The position numbers and the translations under genes were made by a program. Under the pieces are notes generated by a model. The model was given only the letters and a program-made list of their open reading frames with translations. It did no database searches and was not told the DNA's origin. Below, in pieces: positions 8,126-16,404 of a stretch of 64,000 nucleotides of DNA. Position 1 is the stretch's first letter. Each line of letters starts with the position of its first letter. The DNA lies in contig NZ_JAUSZI010000002.1 of assembly GCF_030817415.1 (NCBI RefSeq), positions 11,135,501 to 11,199,500 of the forward strand, read 5' to 3'. Source of the DNA: Streptomyces umbrinus (GTDB lineage: Bacteria; Actinomycetota; Actinomycetes; Streptomycetales; Streptomycetaceae).

Positions 8126-9342
8126 ACGGGGAGCTCCCGGTCCGCCCAGGTGGGGCTCAGGCGGAGGTACTTGATCGTGCGGCGGTGCCGGGTGAACGCG
8201 ATGTGCAGCGTGCCGTCCGGGGTCTGGACGACGGACGGGTAGGAGAGCTCGCGGTTGAGCCCGTCGCGGGAGTTGTTGGTGAGGCAGTGGCCGTCCCCGG
8301 TCTCCAGGTCACGGCGTACGGGCCAGGTCACCCCGCCGTCCGAGGAGATGGAGAGGGTGAGCGGGGCACGGGGGGCGCCCCAGAAGGCGGCTCCCGTCGA
8401 GGCGGCTGGAGGGGGTTCGTGGTCGCGGGCCGTCCCGTCACCGGGTTCATGGCCCCCGGTCTCCGTCAATCCCTCCTCGCCTATCTCGTCGTACAGGGAG
8501 ACGCGGCGTGCGACGGCGTCCGCGGCGCTGCTGTGGTTGTGCACGAGGGCGAGGCGACCGTCGGCCAACGGCGCGTACTGGATCGAGGAGTTGTTGTTCG
8601 GCACGTCCAGCGGACGCGGCTCGGTCCAACTCTCCCCGTCGTCGTACGACACGCTCCGGTGCACGGCGTCCGCCCGGCGGCTGCGGAACAGGGCGAGGAG
8701 TGAACCGTCAGGCAGCGGGCGGATGTTCATGTGTACGAGTCCGGTCGAGCCCGGCACCGGAACTTCGCGCCAGCTCGTCCCGGTGTCGTCGCTGATCATC
8801 ACCGAGCTGGTGTCCCGGTCGCCGGACCACGCCTCGCCCGGCGCGGCCACGCAGCGGAAGACGGGAAGCAGCCGGCGGCCCGTGGGCAGCACGGTCACCG
8901 GCTGCCGGACGAAGACACCGCCGTCGAAGAGCGTCCGGGACGGGCCCCACGTCACACCCTCGTCGCGGCTGACGCGCAGCCGCACCTCGGCGGTGTCCTG
9001 GTGTCCGGCCCGCTGGGCCGTGTGCAGCAGCCACCAGTCGCCGGACGGGTCGATGGACAGCACCGGGTTCTGCTCGGACCGGGCTTCGTCGTGGGACAGC
9101 TGTACCGGTGTCGACCAGACGTCACCATCGGGGTCGAGCCGTGAGAACCACACCGAGATGTCCGCGACACCTTCCTGCGTGCCCGCGAACCAGACACAGC
9201 CCAGCCCGCCGCCCGGCAGCACGGTGAGATTGGCGGCGTGGTTCTGCACGGCCGGCGCCGACAACTGCGCCTCCGCGCAGCCGGGTTCGGTGGGATGCGG
9301 GTGTACGACGCCGTCGGGGGCGAGCGTCGGCTGCGACGTCAT
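8122..9342 (-). CDS. BNR-repeat sialidase-like protein, no signal peptide
   Basis: A six-bladed beta-propeller protein of 406 residues with four clear Asp-boxes: SRDEGVTW, SDDTGTSW, SYDDGESW and SSDGGVTW. The N terminus (NHAANLTVLPGGGLGCVWFAGTQEG) is of the BNR_2 type, not the FRIP type of classical GH33 sialidases. No signal peptide or membrane anchor is seen, so it should act in the cytoplasm, probably on an imported oligosaccharide or glycosylated acid. It overlaps genes on both sides by ATGA (aldolase before, dehydrogenase after). A ~40-residue polar insert rich in Gly, Glu and Pro interrupts the region before the last Asp-box. True sialidase activity is doubtful; another glycosidase or lyase is as likely. 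Confidence 0.8.
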   Translation of the reverse strand: MTSQPTLAPDGVVHPHPTEPGCAEAQLSAPAVQNHAANLTVLPGGGLGCVWFAGTQEGVADISVWFSRLDPDGDVWSTPVQLSHDEARSEQNPVLSIDPSGDWWLLHTAQRAGHQDTAEVRLRVSRDEGVTWGPSRTLFDGGVFVRQPVTVLPTGRRLLPVFRCVAAPGEAWSGDRDTSSVMISDDTGTSWREVPVPGSTGLVHMNIRPLPDGSLLALFRSRRADAVHRSVSYDDGESWTEPRPLDVPNNNSSIQYAPLADGRLALVHNHSSAADAVARRVSLYDEIGEEGLTETGGHEPGDGTARDHEPPPAASTGAAFWGAPRAPLTLSISSDGGVTWPVRRDLETGDGHCLTNNSRDGLNRELSYPSVVQTPDGTLHIAFTRHRRTIKYLRLSPTWADRELPV

Positions 9343-10136
9343 CGGACCAGCCCCGAGGCACGCGCGGCGGTGAGGTGCTGACCCGCGGCCTGCTCCAGAT
9401 GGACGAGATCGCAGGCGACGGTGACATACGTGAAGCCCTCGGCGAGCCGCTTGGCGGCGCTCGCGCCGTCCGCGTTGTGGACGCCGACGGCGATTCCGGC
9501 GGCCGCGGCGGCCTCCCGCACCCTGACCAGCGCGGCCTCGAACTCGTCCGCGATCGCGGGGTCGGTCGAGGTGGCACCACCGAGCGCGATGCGCAGGTCG
9601 GAGGGGCCGATGTAGACCCCGTCGAGCCCGTCGGTCGCGCAGATCTCGTCCACGTTGGCGAGGCCCTGGGCGGTTTCGATCATCGCGAGGACCACGGTCT
9701 GCGCGTGGGCGTCGGCGGGGTTGGGGCCGATGCGCAGGCTCGAACGCATGGGCCCGTACGAGCGCCTGCCGAGAGGCGGATAGCGTACGGCGGCCACCGC
9801 GTCGGCGGCGTCCCGCGCGTTGTCGACGAGCGGGACGATGACACCGGCCGCGCCCGCGTCCAGCGCTTTGCCGATCGGCATCGGGTCATTGGCCTCGACC
9901 CGGACCAGACCGACGGCGGTCGACCCCTTGGTGTCGATCGCGGTCAGCGAGGCCAGCACGCCCGCGTACTCCAACAGCCCGTGCTGGGCGTCCAGCGCCA
10001 CATAGTCGTAGCCGAGACGGGCGATGCGCTCGGTCGAGACCGGCGAGTCGAGGACGGACCAGTAGCCGACCAGCGGCTCACGGGCACGCAAGGCGGCCGC
10101 GAACGCGGCGGGGGTACCGGGGAAGGGGGTGGACAT
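9339..10136 (-). CDS. HpcH/HpaI family aldolase
   Basis: Class II pyruvate-type aldolase, 265 residues, cleaving 2-keto-3-deoxy or 4-hydroxy-2-keto acids. Family features are GYWSVLDSP, YDYVALDAQHG, GLVRVEAND (substrate-binding Arg), the metal-ligand blocks VLAMIETAQGLANVDEI and GVYIGPSDL. GGAG lies just upstream of the ATG, and the 3-prime end overlaps the sialidase-like gene by ATGA. Just upstream an IS110 element now separates it from the aldo/keto reductase gene, so its expression may have changed. The aldolase, dehydrogenase and acid-sugar kinase of the locus together suggest breakdown of sugar acids. Confidence 0.9.
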   Translation of the reverse strand: MSTPFPGTPAAFAAALRAREPLVGYWSVLDSPVSTERIARLGYDYVALDAQHGLLEYAGVLASLTAIDTKGSTAVGLVRVEANDPMPIGKALDAGAAGVIVPLVDNARDAADAVAAVRYPPLGRRSYGPMRSSLRIGPNPADAHAQTVVLAMIETAQGLANVDEICATDGLDGVYIGPSDLRIALGGATSTDPAIADEFEAALVRVREAAAAAGIAVGVHNADGASAAKRLAEGFTYVTVACDLVHLEQAAGQHLTAARASGLVR

Positions 10137-10158
10137 GGGGGCTCCGTAAGTTGTTAGG

Positions 10159-10174
10159 CGGCCCGGGAGGGCCG
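10159..10174. promoter_or_regulatory. Short GC hairpin upstream of the aldolase gene
   Basis: CGGCCC (10159-10164) and GGGCCG (10169-10174) with a GGGA loop. It lies 23 bases upstream of the aldolase start and near the presumed left border of the IS110 element. It may be an attenuator, a terminator shielding the operon, or part of the element end. Confidence 0.25.
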
Positions 10175-10184
10175 GGTGTGGCTT

Positions 10185-10347
10185 ATGGGTTCTTGCCTTC
10201 AGTGGCTTCGAAGGAGTGGCCGCCCGGCTCTCCGGGGCGCCCTGGCTGCTGATTGAGATGTGCGCGCTTCGTGCGGTCGCTGATTACGGAGATGACAGCG
10301 GGGTGTTCCTCGGGCCGACGGCATGCCGAACGGCGCGAGGAGGGCGA
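10185..10347 (+). ncRNA. Candidate IS110 bridge-RNA leader region
   Basis: In the IS110 subgroup the noncoding left end, roughly 150-200 bases before the recombinase gene, is transcribed as a bridge RNA that pairs with target and donor DNA. The noncoding stretch here has that size and position. Several GC-rich segments could fold, such as GCCCGG and its neighbour GGGGCGCC around 10221-10240. Loop assignments were not made; identification rests on position only. Confidence 0.35.
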
Positions 10348-11550
10348 GTGAGCAAGCGGAGGGCCCAGCTCTGGGCCGGTGTCGACGCGGGCAAGGGCCA
10401 CCACTGGGCGGCTGTGGTCGATGAGACCGGCGCCACGTTGTGGTCGAAGAAGATCGACAACGACGAGTCGGCGATCCTGGCCGCGCTCGGCGAGATCCTC
10501 GATCTGGCGGACGAGGTTCACTGGGCGGTGGACATCTCCGGCACGTCCTCGGCTCTGCTGTTGGCCCTGCTCGCGGCCCACGGCCAGCGGGCCGTCTACG
10601 TGCCTGGCCGCACGGTCAACCGCATGTCGGGTGCCTACCGGGGTGAGGCGAAGACCGACGCCCGCGACGCCTACGTCATCGCCGAGACCGCCCGCCACCG
10701 CAACGACTTCACCGCCATCGACGTGCCCGCCCAGCTGGCCGCCGACCTCGCGCTGCTGACCGCCCACCGCTCCGACCTGGTGGCCGACCGCGTGCGGATG
10801 ATCAACCGCCTGCGCGATGTGCTGACCGGCGTCTTCCCCGCGCTGGAGCGGGCCTTCGACTACAGCTCGCACAAAGGCGCGCTGGTCCTGCTGACGGGTT
10901 ACCAGACCCCGGCCGCCATCCGCCGCCGCGGCCGGGCGAGGCTGACAGCCTGGCTGGCCAACCGCAGCGTGCGCAGCGCCGACGAGGTCGCCGCGACCGC
11001 ACTGGAGGCGGCACAAGCCCAGCAGACCGCGCTGCCCGGCGAGGACGTCGCCGCGCAGATCGTGGCCGACCTGGCCGGGCAGATCCTGGCCCTGGACGAC
11101 CGGCTCAAGCGGATCGACAAGCAGATCCGCGACACGTTCCGCGGTCACCCGCAGGCGGAGATCATCGAATCCCTGCCCGGGATGGGCCCGATACTCGGGG
11201 CCGAGTTCGTCGTGTCCGCCGGCGACTTGTCGGCCTACGCCGACGCCGGCCACCTGGCGTCGGCGGCCGGGCTGGTGCCCGTCCCGCGTGACTCCGGCCG
11301 GCGCACCGGCAACCTTCACCGGCCCAAACGCTACAGCCGCCGCCTGCGACGGGTGTTCTACATGTCCGCGCAGACCAGCATCATCCGCGAGGGACCGAAC
11401 CGGGACTTCTACCTCAAGAAGCGGGGCGAGGGCTGCAAACACGTCCAGGCCGTCATCGCCCTGGCCCGCCGACGAGCGAGTGTGTTGTGGGCTCTGCTGC
11501 GTGACGGACGGGTGTTCACCTCCGCTCCGCCGGTCACGCAGGCGGCTTGA
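10348..11550 (+). CDS. IS110 family transposase (DEDD recombinase)
   Basis: About 400 residues, full length for the family. The N-terminal RuvC-like domain begins WAGVDAGKGHHWAA with Asp13, has AVDISG at the second acidic position, and KTDARDAYVIAE supplying the last two Asp residues. The C-terminal Tnp2 domain shows LPGMGPILGAEFV, HLASAAGLVPVPRDSGRR containing the candidate catalytic Ser, and RRLRRVFYMSA. GTG at 10348 was chosen because GAGGAGGGCGA lies directly before it; the reading frame is open further upstream but without a ribosome site. All catalytic residues appear intact, so the element may be active. Its orientation opposes the operon it interrupts. Confidence 0.93.
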   Translation: MSKRRAQLWAGVDAGKGHHWAAVVDETGATLWSKKIDNDESAILAALGEILDLADEVHWAVDISGTSSALLLALLAAHGQRAVYVPGRTVNRMSGAYRGEAKTDARDAYVIAETARHRNDFTAIDVPAQLAADLALLTAHRSDLVADRVRMINRLRDVLTGVFPALERAFDYSSHKGALVLLTGYQTPAAIRRRGRARLTAWLANRSVRSADEVAATALEAAQAQQTALPGEDVAAQIVADLAGQILALDDRLKRIDKQIRDTFRGHPQAEIIESLPGMGPILGAEFVVSAGDLSAYADAGHLASAAGLVPVPRDSGRRTGNLHRPKRYSRRLRRVFYMSAQTSIIREGPNRDFYLKKRGEGCKHVQAVIALARRRASVLWALLRDGRVFTSAPPVTQAA

Positions 11551-11635
11551 CTTCGTCATTGAGACTCCTTCGGGGAGAGCGGGCGGTGAGGTGTTCGGTC
11601 GATGTAGAGAGTTGATGTGGAGAGGGGCGGGGACG

Positions 11636-11698
11636 CGCCCTTTAGGGGCGCGGGGAACTGCGCGACCGGCCACGGACGGCCCGCAGCCGGAGTACCGC
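11636..11698. repeat. Streptomyces dispersed intergenic repeat (GGGGCGCGGGGAACTGCGCG type)
   Basis: CGCCCTTTAGGGGCG forms a short hairpin and continues into AGGGGCGCGGGGAACTGCGC at 11644-11663, then an ACGG-CCCGCAGCCG tail. The 20-base core is identical to the right arm of the stem-loop at 43501-43520. It lies between the IS110 element and the 3-prime end of the leftward reductase gene and could terminate that transcript. Confidence 0.65.
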
Positions 11699-11747
11699 AC
11701 TTCCGGCGGGAGCTTTCAGGTGGCGGCCGGTGTGCCCCACGGAACCG

Positions 11748-12728
11748 TCACCGGTTGTACGCAGGCATCGGCCCACGCAACCCCACCCCGACCTCGTCAC
11801 AGGCCGCCATCACATCGGCCGGCAACGGACCGGCCTGCGCGGCGGCGATATTGGCGAGCAGGTGCGACGTCTTCGACCCGCCGAGCAGCAACGCGTCGGT
11901 GGAGTCGCGGCTCAGGAGCCAGCGCAGCGCGAGGTCGGTGAGCGGCATACCCGCGGCTTCCGCGACGGCGGCGAGCCGGTCGACAGCGGAGAAAAGACGC
12001 TCGTCCCAGTAGCGCTCCCGGTACATCGCGGCGACCCGGGAGTCCCCGAACCTCCCTGATTCCGGGGCCTGTTCGAAGCGGTGTCGACCGGTGAGCAGGC
12101 CCCCGCCGAGCGGGTTGTAGACCATCGTGCGCAGGCCGCTGACGGAGGCGTACTCGACGTACTCCTCCTCGATGCGGCGTGCGAGCAGATTGTGCAGCTG
12201 CTGGGCGACGACGGGACGCGGCGCGCCCACGTCCTGGGCGATGCGCACGAGTTCGGCGATCTGCCAGGCCGCGTAGTTGGAGACGCCGAGGGCGCGGATC
12301 TTGCCCTCGGCGGCGAACTCGGCGACGGTGGCGAGGGTTTCGACGAGCGGTGTCGCGCGGTCGGGCTGGTGGAGATAGAAGAGGTCGACCGAGTCGGTGC
12401 CGAGCCGCTTGAGACTGCCCTCCAGGGCGGCCCGTAGCCCGGCGGCGGAGAGCGGGGCGTGCTCGCCCTGGTCGGGATGCGGGATCCCGGCCTTGGTCGC
12501 CAGGACCATCCGGTCGCGCCGGCCCGGCAGGAGCCCGGCGAGGATGCGCTCGCTCTCGCCGCCCGCGTAGCCGTTGGCCGTGTCGACGCCGGTGATGCCG
12601 GCGTCGAGCGCGGCATCGAGCATGGCCGCCGCTCCGGCGGCGTCCACGGTGTCGCCGAACGTCATGGTGCCGAGGACGAGCCGGGAGAGCGGGACAGGGA
12701 TGTTCGGCAGGGTGATGCCGGTGGTCAC
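11748..12728 (-). CDS. Aldo/keto reductase
   Basis: A TIM-barrel NADPH-dependent oxidoreductase of 326 residues. The catalytic tetrad is visible as Asp and Tyr in GVDTANGYAGGESE, Lys in LATKAGI and His in YLHQPDR. Further features are GTMTFGDT near the N terminus, IRALGVSNYAAWQ and the cofactor-binding LLLGGSKTSH near the C terminus. GTG at 12728 is preceded by GGAAGGAAA and overlaps the stop of the upstream ABC ATPase gene (GTGA), so translation is coupled to the importer. It probably oxidises or reduces a sugar-derived intermediate; the substrate is unknown. The IS110 element follows its stop codon. Confidence 0.88.
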   Translation of the reverse strand: MTTGITLPNIPVPLSRLVLGTMTFGDTVDAAGAAAMLDAALDAGITGVDTANGYAGGESERILAGLLPGRRDRMVLATKAGIPHPDQGEHAPLSAAGLRAALEGSLKRLGTDSVDLFYLHQPDRATPLVETLATVAEFAAEGKIRALGVSNYAAWQIAELVRIAQDVGAPRPVVAQQLHNLLARRIEEEYVEYASVSGLRTMVYNPLGGGLLTGRHRFEQAPESGRFGDSRVAAMYRERYWDERLFSAVDRLAAVAEAAGMPLTDLALRWLLSRDSTDALLLGGSKTSHLLANIAAAQAGPLPADVMAACDEVGVGLRGPMPAYNR

Positions 12729-13696
12729 GTGCGGTTTCCTTCCGATGCGGGAGACGTGGGAGAAACGGGAGAGGCAGGTGAAGCAGGAGAAGCGGGAGCC
12801 ACAGGAGATGGGGAAGACGGGGACGACGCGTCGGGCACGGCAGAAAGCACGGCCCGGGGCTTCACACCCCGGATCGTGGTCGGGTCGAGGGAGGCGCGGC
12901 GCAGCGCGCGGGTGTACGGGTCGGCGGGCGAGGCAAGCACGGCGGCCGTCGGTCCCGTCTCCACGACCCGGCCCGCGCGCATCACCACCACCTCGGTGCT
13001 GATCTCCCGGACGACACCGAGGTTGTGGGCGATGACGAGATAGGCGATACCGGTGTCCGCCTGCAACTCCCGCAGCAGATCGAGCACTTGGGCCTGTACG
13101 GAGACATCGAGGGCGGACGTCGCTTCGTCGCAGACGAGGAGGTCGGGCCGGGACGCGAGGGCCCGCGCGATGCCGACGCGCTGCCGCTGTCCGCCGGAGA
13201 ACTCGGGCGGCCGCCGTTCCAGGGCCGAGGACGGCAGGCCGACCCGGTCGATCAACTCGGCCGCACGACGGGCGCGTTGGGCCCGGTCGGAGACTCCGGC
13301 CATCCGCAGCGGCTCGGCGACGATCTGCTGAGCAGTGAGATGGGGATCCAGCGAGCCGTACGGATCCTGGAAGACCATCTGGACCCGCCGTCGCAGCGGA
13401 CGCAGTCGCCGCTCGGGGAGCGCCGCGATGTCGGTGCCGTCCAGGACGATCCGGCCGCTCACCGGCTTGAGCAGCCGGACGAGGGCCCGGGCGAGGGTCG
13501 ACTTGCCGCAGCCGGACTCGCCCACCACGGCGAGCGAACCTCCGCGCGACACCTGGAAGTCGACCCCGTCGACAGCCTTGAACGGGCCCCGCGCGGTGGC
13601 GTACTCGACGACGAGGTCCTCGACGGAGAGCAGCGGCCCGGCCGCCGAGGCGCTGCCATCGGTGGTTCCGTCGGCCACGGCGGTGTTGTCGGTCAT
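12725..13696 (-). CDS. Oligopeptide-type ABC transporter ATPase, second subunit (OppF/DppF type)
   Basis: A 323-residue ABC ATPase. Walker A is GESGCGKST, signature FSGGQRQR, Walker B LLVCDEATSALD, with the H-loop in LVIAHNLG. The OppF/DppF C-terminal domain (DPYTRALRRASL) is present. The last ~35 residues are a low-complexity Ser/Pro/Ala run (PSSPSPVAPASPASPASPVS-like), encoded by a purine-biased repeat at 12742-12830, not typical of the family. Its ATGA start overlaps the stop of the partner ATPase gene. It powers import with the two permeases and lipoprotein upstream. Confidence 0.92.
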   Translation of the reverse strand: MTDNTAVADGTTDGSASAAGPLLSVEDLVVEYATARGPFKAVDGVDFQVSRGGSLAVVGESGCGKSTLARALVRLLKPVSGRIVLDGTDIAALPERRLRPLRRRVQMVFQDPYGSLDPHLTAQQIVAEPLRMAGVSDRAQRARRAAELIDRVGLPSSALERRPPEFSGGQRQRVGIARALASRPDLLVCDEATSALDVSVQAQVLDLLRELQADTGIAYLVIAHNLGVVREISTEVVVMRAGRVVETGPTAAVLASPADPYTRALRRASLDPTTIRGVKPRAVLSAVPDASSPSSPSPVAPASPASPASPVSPTSPASEGNRT

Positions 13697-14553
13697 GATG
13701 CTGCTCCCTGCGCCAGGGGTTCGGTCCGCCCGTCGCCGTCCTCGTCCTCGTCCCACGCGCCGAGACGCGGTACGGCGGCGAGCAGCTCACGGGTGTACGG
13801 CTCGGCCGGCCGCTCGACGATCTCCTCGGCGGAGCCCGACTCGACGAACCGCCCGTCCTTCATCACATGGATACGGTCGGAGACGAGCCGTGCCACCCCG
13901 AGGTCGTGCGTGATCATCAACATCCCGATGCCGGTGTGTTCCTGAAGCTCCATCAGCAGATCGAGGACGCTCGCCTGCACGGTGGCGTCCAGCGCGGAGG
14001 TGGGCTCGTCCGCCACCAGCAGCTCCGGTTCGGCGGCGAGCGCGGTCGCGATGAGGATGCGCTGCAGCATGCCGCCGGAGAACTGGTGGGGATACGCCTT
14101 CCAGCGGGTCTCAGGATCGAAGATGCGCACCCGCCCCAGAAGCTCGACTCCCTTGTCCCGGGCCTCGGTTCGGGTCAGCTCCGGGTGGCGCAGCCGCAGT
14201 GCGTCGCCCAGCTGACGGCCGATGGTGTGCACGGGACTGAGGGCTGTCATCGGATCCTGCGGGATCAGCGACGCGGTTCGCCCGCGCACCGCACGCGCGG
14301 CGTCCGGATCGGCCACGACGTCCCGTCCGGCGATCCGGACGCTCCCCGACAGCACGGCGAGGCCCTCGGGCAGCAGCCGCAGCACGCCCATCGCCGTGGT
14401 CGACTTCCCCGACCCCGACTCACCGATCAGGGTGACGGTCTCGCCCCGGCGGACGGTGAACGTCACCCCGTCGACAGCGCGCACCACGCCCTGGCCGGTG
14501 ATGAGTTCGACCTGCAGGTCCGCCACGTCGAGCAGCGGTGTGTCCTCGGCCAT
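13693..14553 (-). CDS. Oligopeptide-type ABC transporter ATPase, first subunit (OppD/DppD type)
   Basis: A 286-residue ABC ATPase with Walker A GESGSGKST, Q-loop LIPQDPMTALSP, signature FSGGMLQR, Walker B LLVADEPTSALD and H-loop MITHDLG. The family C-terminal motif appears as AEPYTRELLAAVPRL. The last residues are acidic (WDEDEDGDGR). It lies three bases after the permease stop and overlaps the second ATPase by ATGA, so the two subunits are made together. Although the class is named for peptides, members also carry oligosaccharides and sugar acids, which fits the neighbours. Confidence 0.92.
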   Translation of the reverse strand: MAEDTPLLDVADLQVELITGQGVVRAVDGVTFTVRRGETVTLIGESGSGKSTTAMGVLRLLPEGLAVLSGSVRIAGRDVVADPDAARAVRGRTASLIPQDPMTALSPVHTIGRQLGDALRLRHPELTRTEARDKGVELLGRVRIFDPETRWKAYPHQFSGGMLQRILIATALAAEPELLVADEPTSALDATVQASVLDLLMELQEHTGIGMLMITHDLGVARLVSDRIHVMKDGRFVESGSAEEIVERPAEPYTRELLAAVPRLGAWDEDEDGDGRTEPLAQGAAS

Positions 14554-14556
14554 GGC

Positions 14557-15468
14557 TCAGGCTCCCTTCCGCAGGCGGGCACGCGACCCGGTGCGCGTAC
14601 GGTCCCGAAGCCCGTCCCCGAGCAGGTTGACCCCGACCACCAGCACCACGATGACAAGTCCCGGCAGAGTCACGAGCCACCAAGAGGTGGTGATGTAGTC
14701 CTGGCCGTCCGAGATGATCCGGCCCCAGGTCGCGAACGGCCGCTGCGGGCCCGCACCCAGGAAGCTGAGCGCGCTCTCCAGCAGCACCGCCTGCGCGAGC
14801 AGCAGCAGGACGACGAGGCTCGCCGGGCGGACGACGTTGGGGATCACATGCCGTACGAGGACCGACCAGGAGCGCAGTCCGAGGACGCGCGCGGCGGCGA
14901 CGTACGGTTTCTCGCGCTCGACGAGGACGAGTGAGCGGGTCAGCCGGGCCACCTCCGGCCACTGCGCGACCGCGATCACACAGGTGATGACGGTGACGGA
15001 CGGCCCGAACAGGGCGACCACGAGAAGCAGCATCATCAGCAGGGGCAGGGCGAGTTGGGCCTCCAGGAACCGGGAGACGAGCGCGTCGACCCAGCCGCCG
15101 AAGAACCCGGCCGCCGAGCCGGCCGCGATGCCGATGAGACCGGAGACCAGCACGGCGAGTACGCCGACGGTCAGGGAGACCTGGCCGCCGTGCAGAACCC
15201 GCGACAGCAGATCGCGGCCCAACTGGTCGGTTCCGAACAGATGACCCTCGCTCAGCGGCGGCAGCCTGCGCCGCGAGAGGTCCTGGGCGTTCGCCCCGGG
15301 CAGCGGCAGCAGTCCGGCGAGGGCGACGGGCAGGACGACGAGCGCGGTGCAGGCGCCTCCGGCCCACAGCTTGAAACGGGCGCCGCGCCGCTGCCGGGTC
15401 GCGGTGGCCCGGGCGAGGTCGCGGGCGGTGACGGCACTGGGCCGCCCGGTGCCTACGGCGGTACTCAT
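14557..15468 (-). CDS. ABC transporter permease, DppC type
   Basis: A 303-residue inner-membrane permease. The N terminus has the OppC_N segment with a first membrane helix (ACTALVVLPVALAGLLPL), the periplasmic block HLFGTDQLGRDLLSRVLHGGQ typical of DppC, and the BPD transporter domain with the ATPase-contacting EAA loop around VLVEREKPYVAAARVLGLRS. The C-terminal end is basic (RDRTRTGSRARLRKGA). It follows the first permease by three bases and is followed by the ATPase gene. Confidence 0.92.
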   Translation of the reverse strand: MSTAVGTGRPSAVTARDLARATATRQRRGARFKLWAGGACTALVVLPVALAGLLPLPGANAQDLSRRRLPPLSEGHLFGTDQLGRDLLSRVLHGGQVSLTVGVLAVLVSGLIGIAAGSAAGFFGGWVDALVSRFLEAQLALPLLMMLLLVVALFGPSVTVITCVIAVAQWPEVARLTRSLVLVEREKPYVAAARVLGLRSWSVLVRHVIPNVVRPASLVVLLLLAQAVLLESALSFLGAGPQRPFATWGRIISDGQDYITTSWWLVTLPGLVIVVLVVGVNLLGDGLRDRTRTGSRARLRKGA

Positions 15469-15471
15469 GGC

Positions 15472-16401
15472 TCAGGCCGCCTTTCCGAGGCGTACCCGCG
15501 GATCGAGCAGCGGATAGGCCAGGTCGACGAGGAGTTGGACGAGAATCGCGAGGGTCGCGGTGACCAGCACGGTGGCCTGGATGAGCGGATAGTCGCGGGT
15601 CTCCAGAGCGCGGACGACGAGAGAGCCGACCCCCGGCCAGCCGAAGACGACCTCGACCACCACCACACCGTTCAACAGGGCCGCGAAGCGCGTACCGAGC
15701 GCGGTGACCAGTGGCACCGAGGAGTTCGCGAGCGCGTAGCGCCAGGTCAGCGTGGACTCGGAGACGCCCCGGGAGCGGGCGACGGTGACGTACGAAGAAG
15801 CCAGGGCGGTGGACATCTCGCGGCGCACCAGCCGTGAGATCAGGGCGAGTTGGAGAACGGCCACGGTCACCGTCGGCAGCACCAGACCGCTCCACGAGGT
15901 GAAGCCGGACGCGGGAAGCACCGGCACCAGCACCGCGAAGACGGTCAGCAGCATCACTCCGGTCCAGAAGTCCGGCATCGACTGACCGGCGATGGTCAGC
16001 ACGTTCGCGCCCAACTCCCTGCGCGTGTCGGCGCGGCGGGCCATCCACACACCGAGCGGCACGGCGACCAGTGTCGTGACCGCGATGGCGGAGACGGCCA
16101 GCGTGATGGTGTACGGCATCCGGTCCAGGACCACGTCGAGTGCGGGGGAGCGGAAGGAGTAACTCGTACCGAGGTCCCCGGTGAACAGGTCGCGGACGAA
16201 GTACCCGTACTGGACGAACAGCGGCTCGTCGAGGCCGAACTGCTCGCGGATGCGGGCGAGATCGGCACTGGTCGCGCTGGGCGCGGCGTACGCGGAGGCG
16301 GGATCGCCGGGCGCGAGCCGTACCAGCAGGAAGACGGTGGTGAGCGTGAGGAACACGGTCAGCAGGCTCTGCCCGATGCGGCGGGCGAGATACGTCGGCA
16401 C
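15472..16401 (-). CDS. ABC transporter permease, DppB type
   Basis: A 309-residue permease beginning with the DppB-type membrane helix (RRIGQSLLTVFLTLTTVFLL) and containing APGDPASAY, LGLDEPLFVQYGYF-like sequence, LGTSYSFRSP, and the EAA loop SSYVTVARSRGVSE. The helix GVVVVEVVFGWPGVGSLVVRA is characteristic of the family. It starts three bases after the lipoprotein gene stop, so the whole importer is one transcription unit. Confidence 0.92.
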   Translation of the reverse strand: MPTYLARRIGQSLLTVFLTLTTVFLLVRLAPGDPASAYAAPSATSADLARIREQFGLDEPLFVQYGYFVRDLFTGDLGTSYSFRSPALDVVLDRMPYTITLAVSAIAVTTLVAVPLGVWMARRADTRRELGANVLTIAGQSMPDFWTGVMLLTVFAVLVPVLPASGFTSWSGLVLPTVTVAVLQLALISRLVRREMSTALASSYVTVARSRGVSESTLTWRYALANSSVPLVTALGTRFAALLNGVVVVEVVFGWPGVGSLVVRALETRDYPLIQATVLVTATLAILVQLLVDLAYPLLDPRVRLGKAA

Positions 16402-16404
16402 GGC

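Larger units (their letters stand above)
10182..11600 (+). mobile_element. IS110-family insertion sequence (borders approximate)
   Basis: A DEDD transposase gene with about 165 bases of noncoding leader and a short 3-prime flank, inserted antisense between the aldo/keto reductase and aldolase genes of the leftward operon. IS110 elements have no terminal inverted repeats and make no clear target duplication, so borders are estimated from gene spacing: the aldolase ribosome site at about 10142 is outside it on the left, and a chromosomal Streptomyces repeat at 11644 is outside it on the right. Confidence 0.7.

Noticed and set aside
8122..9342. Sialic acid catabolism cluster
   Set aside because: No N-acetylneuraminate lyase, NanE or NanK is present, and the BNR protein lacks the FRIP motif.
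10216..10347. Upstream extension of the IS110 transposase to an ATG at 10216
   Set aside because: No ribosome site there, extension absent from the family, and GTG at 10348 has a strong GAGGAGGG site.
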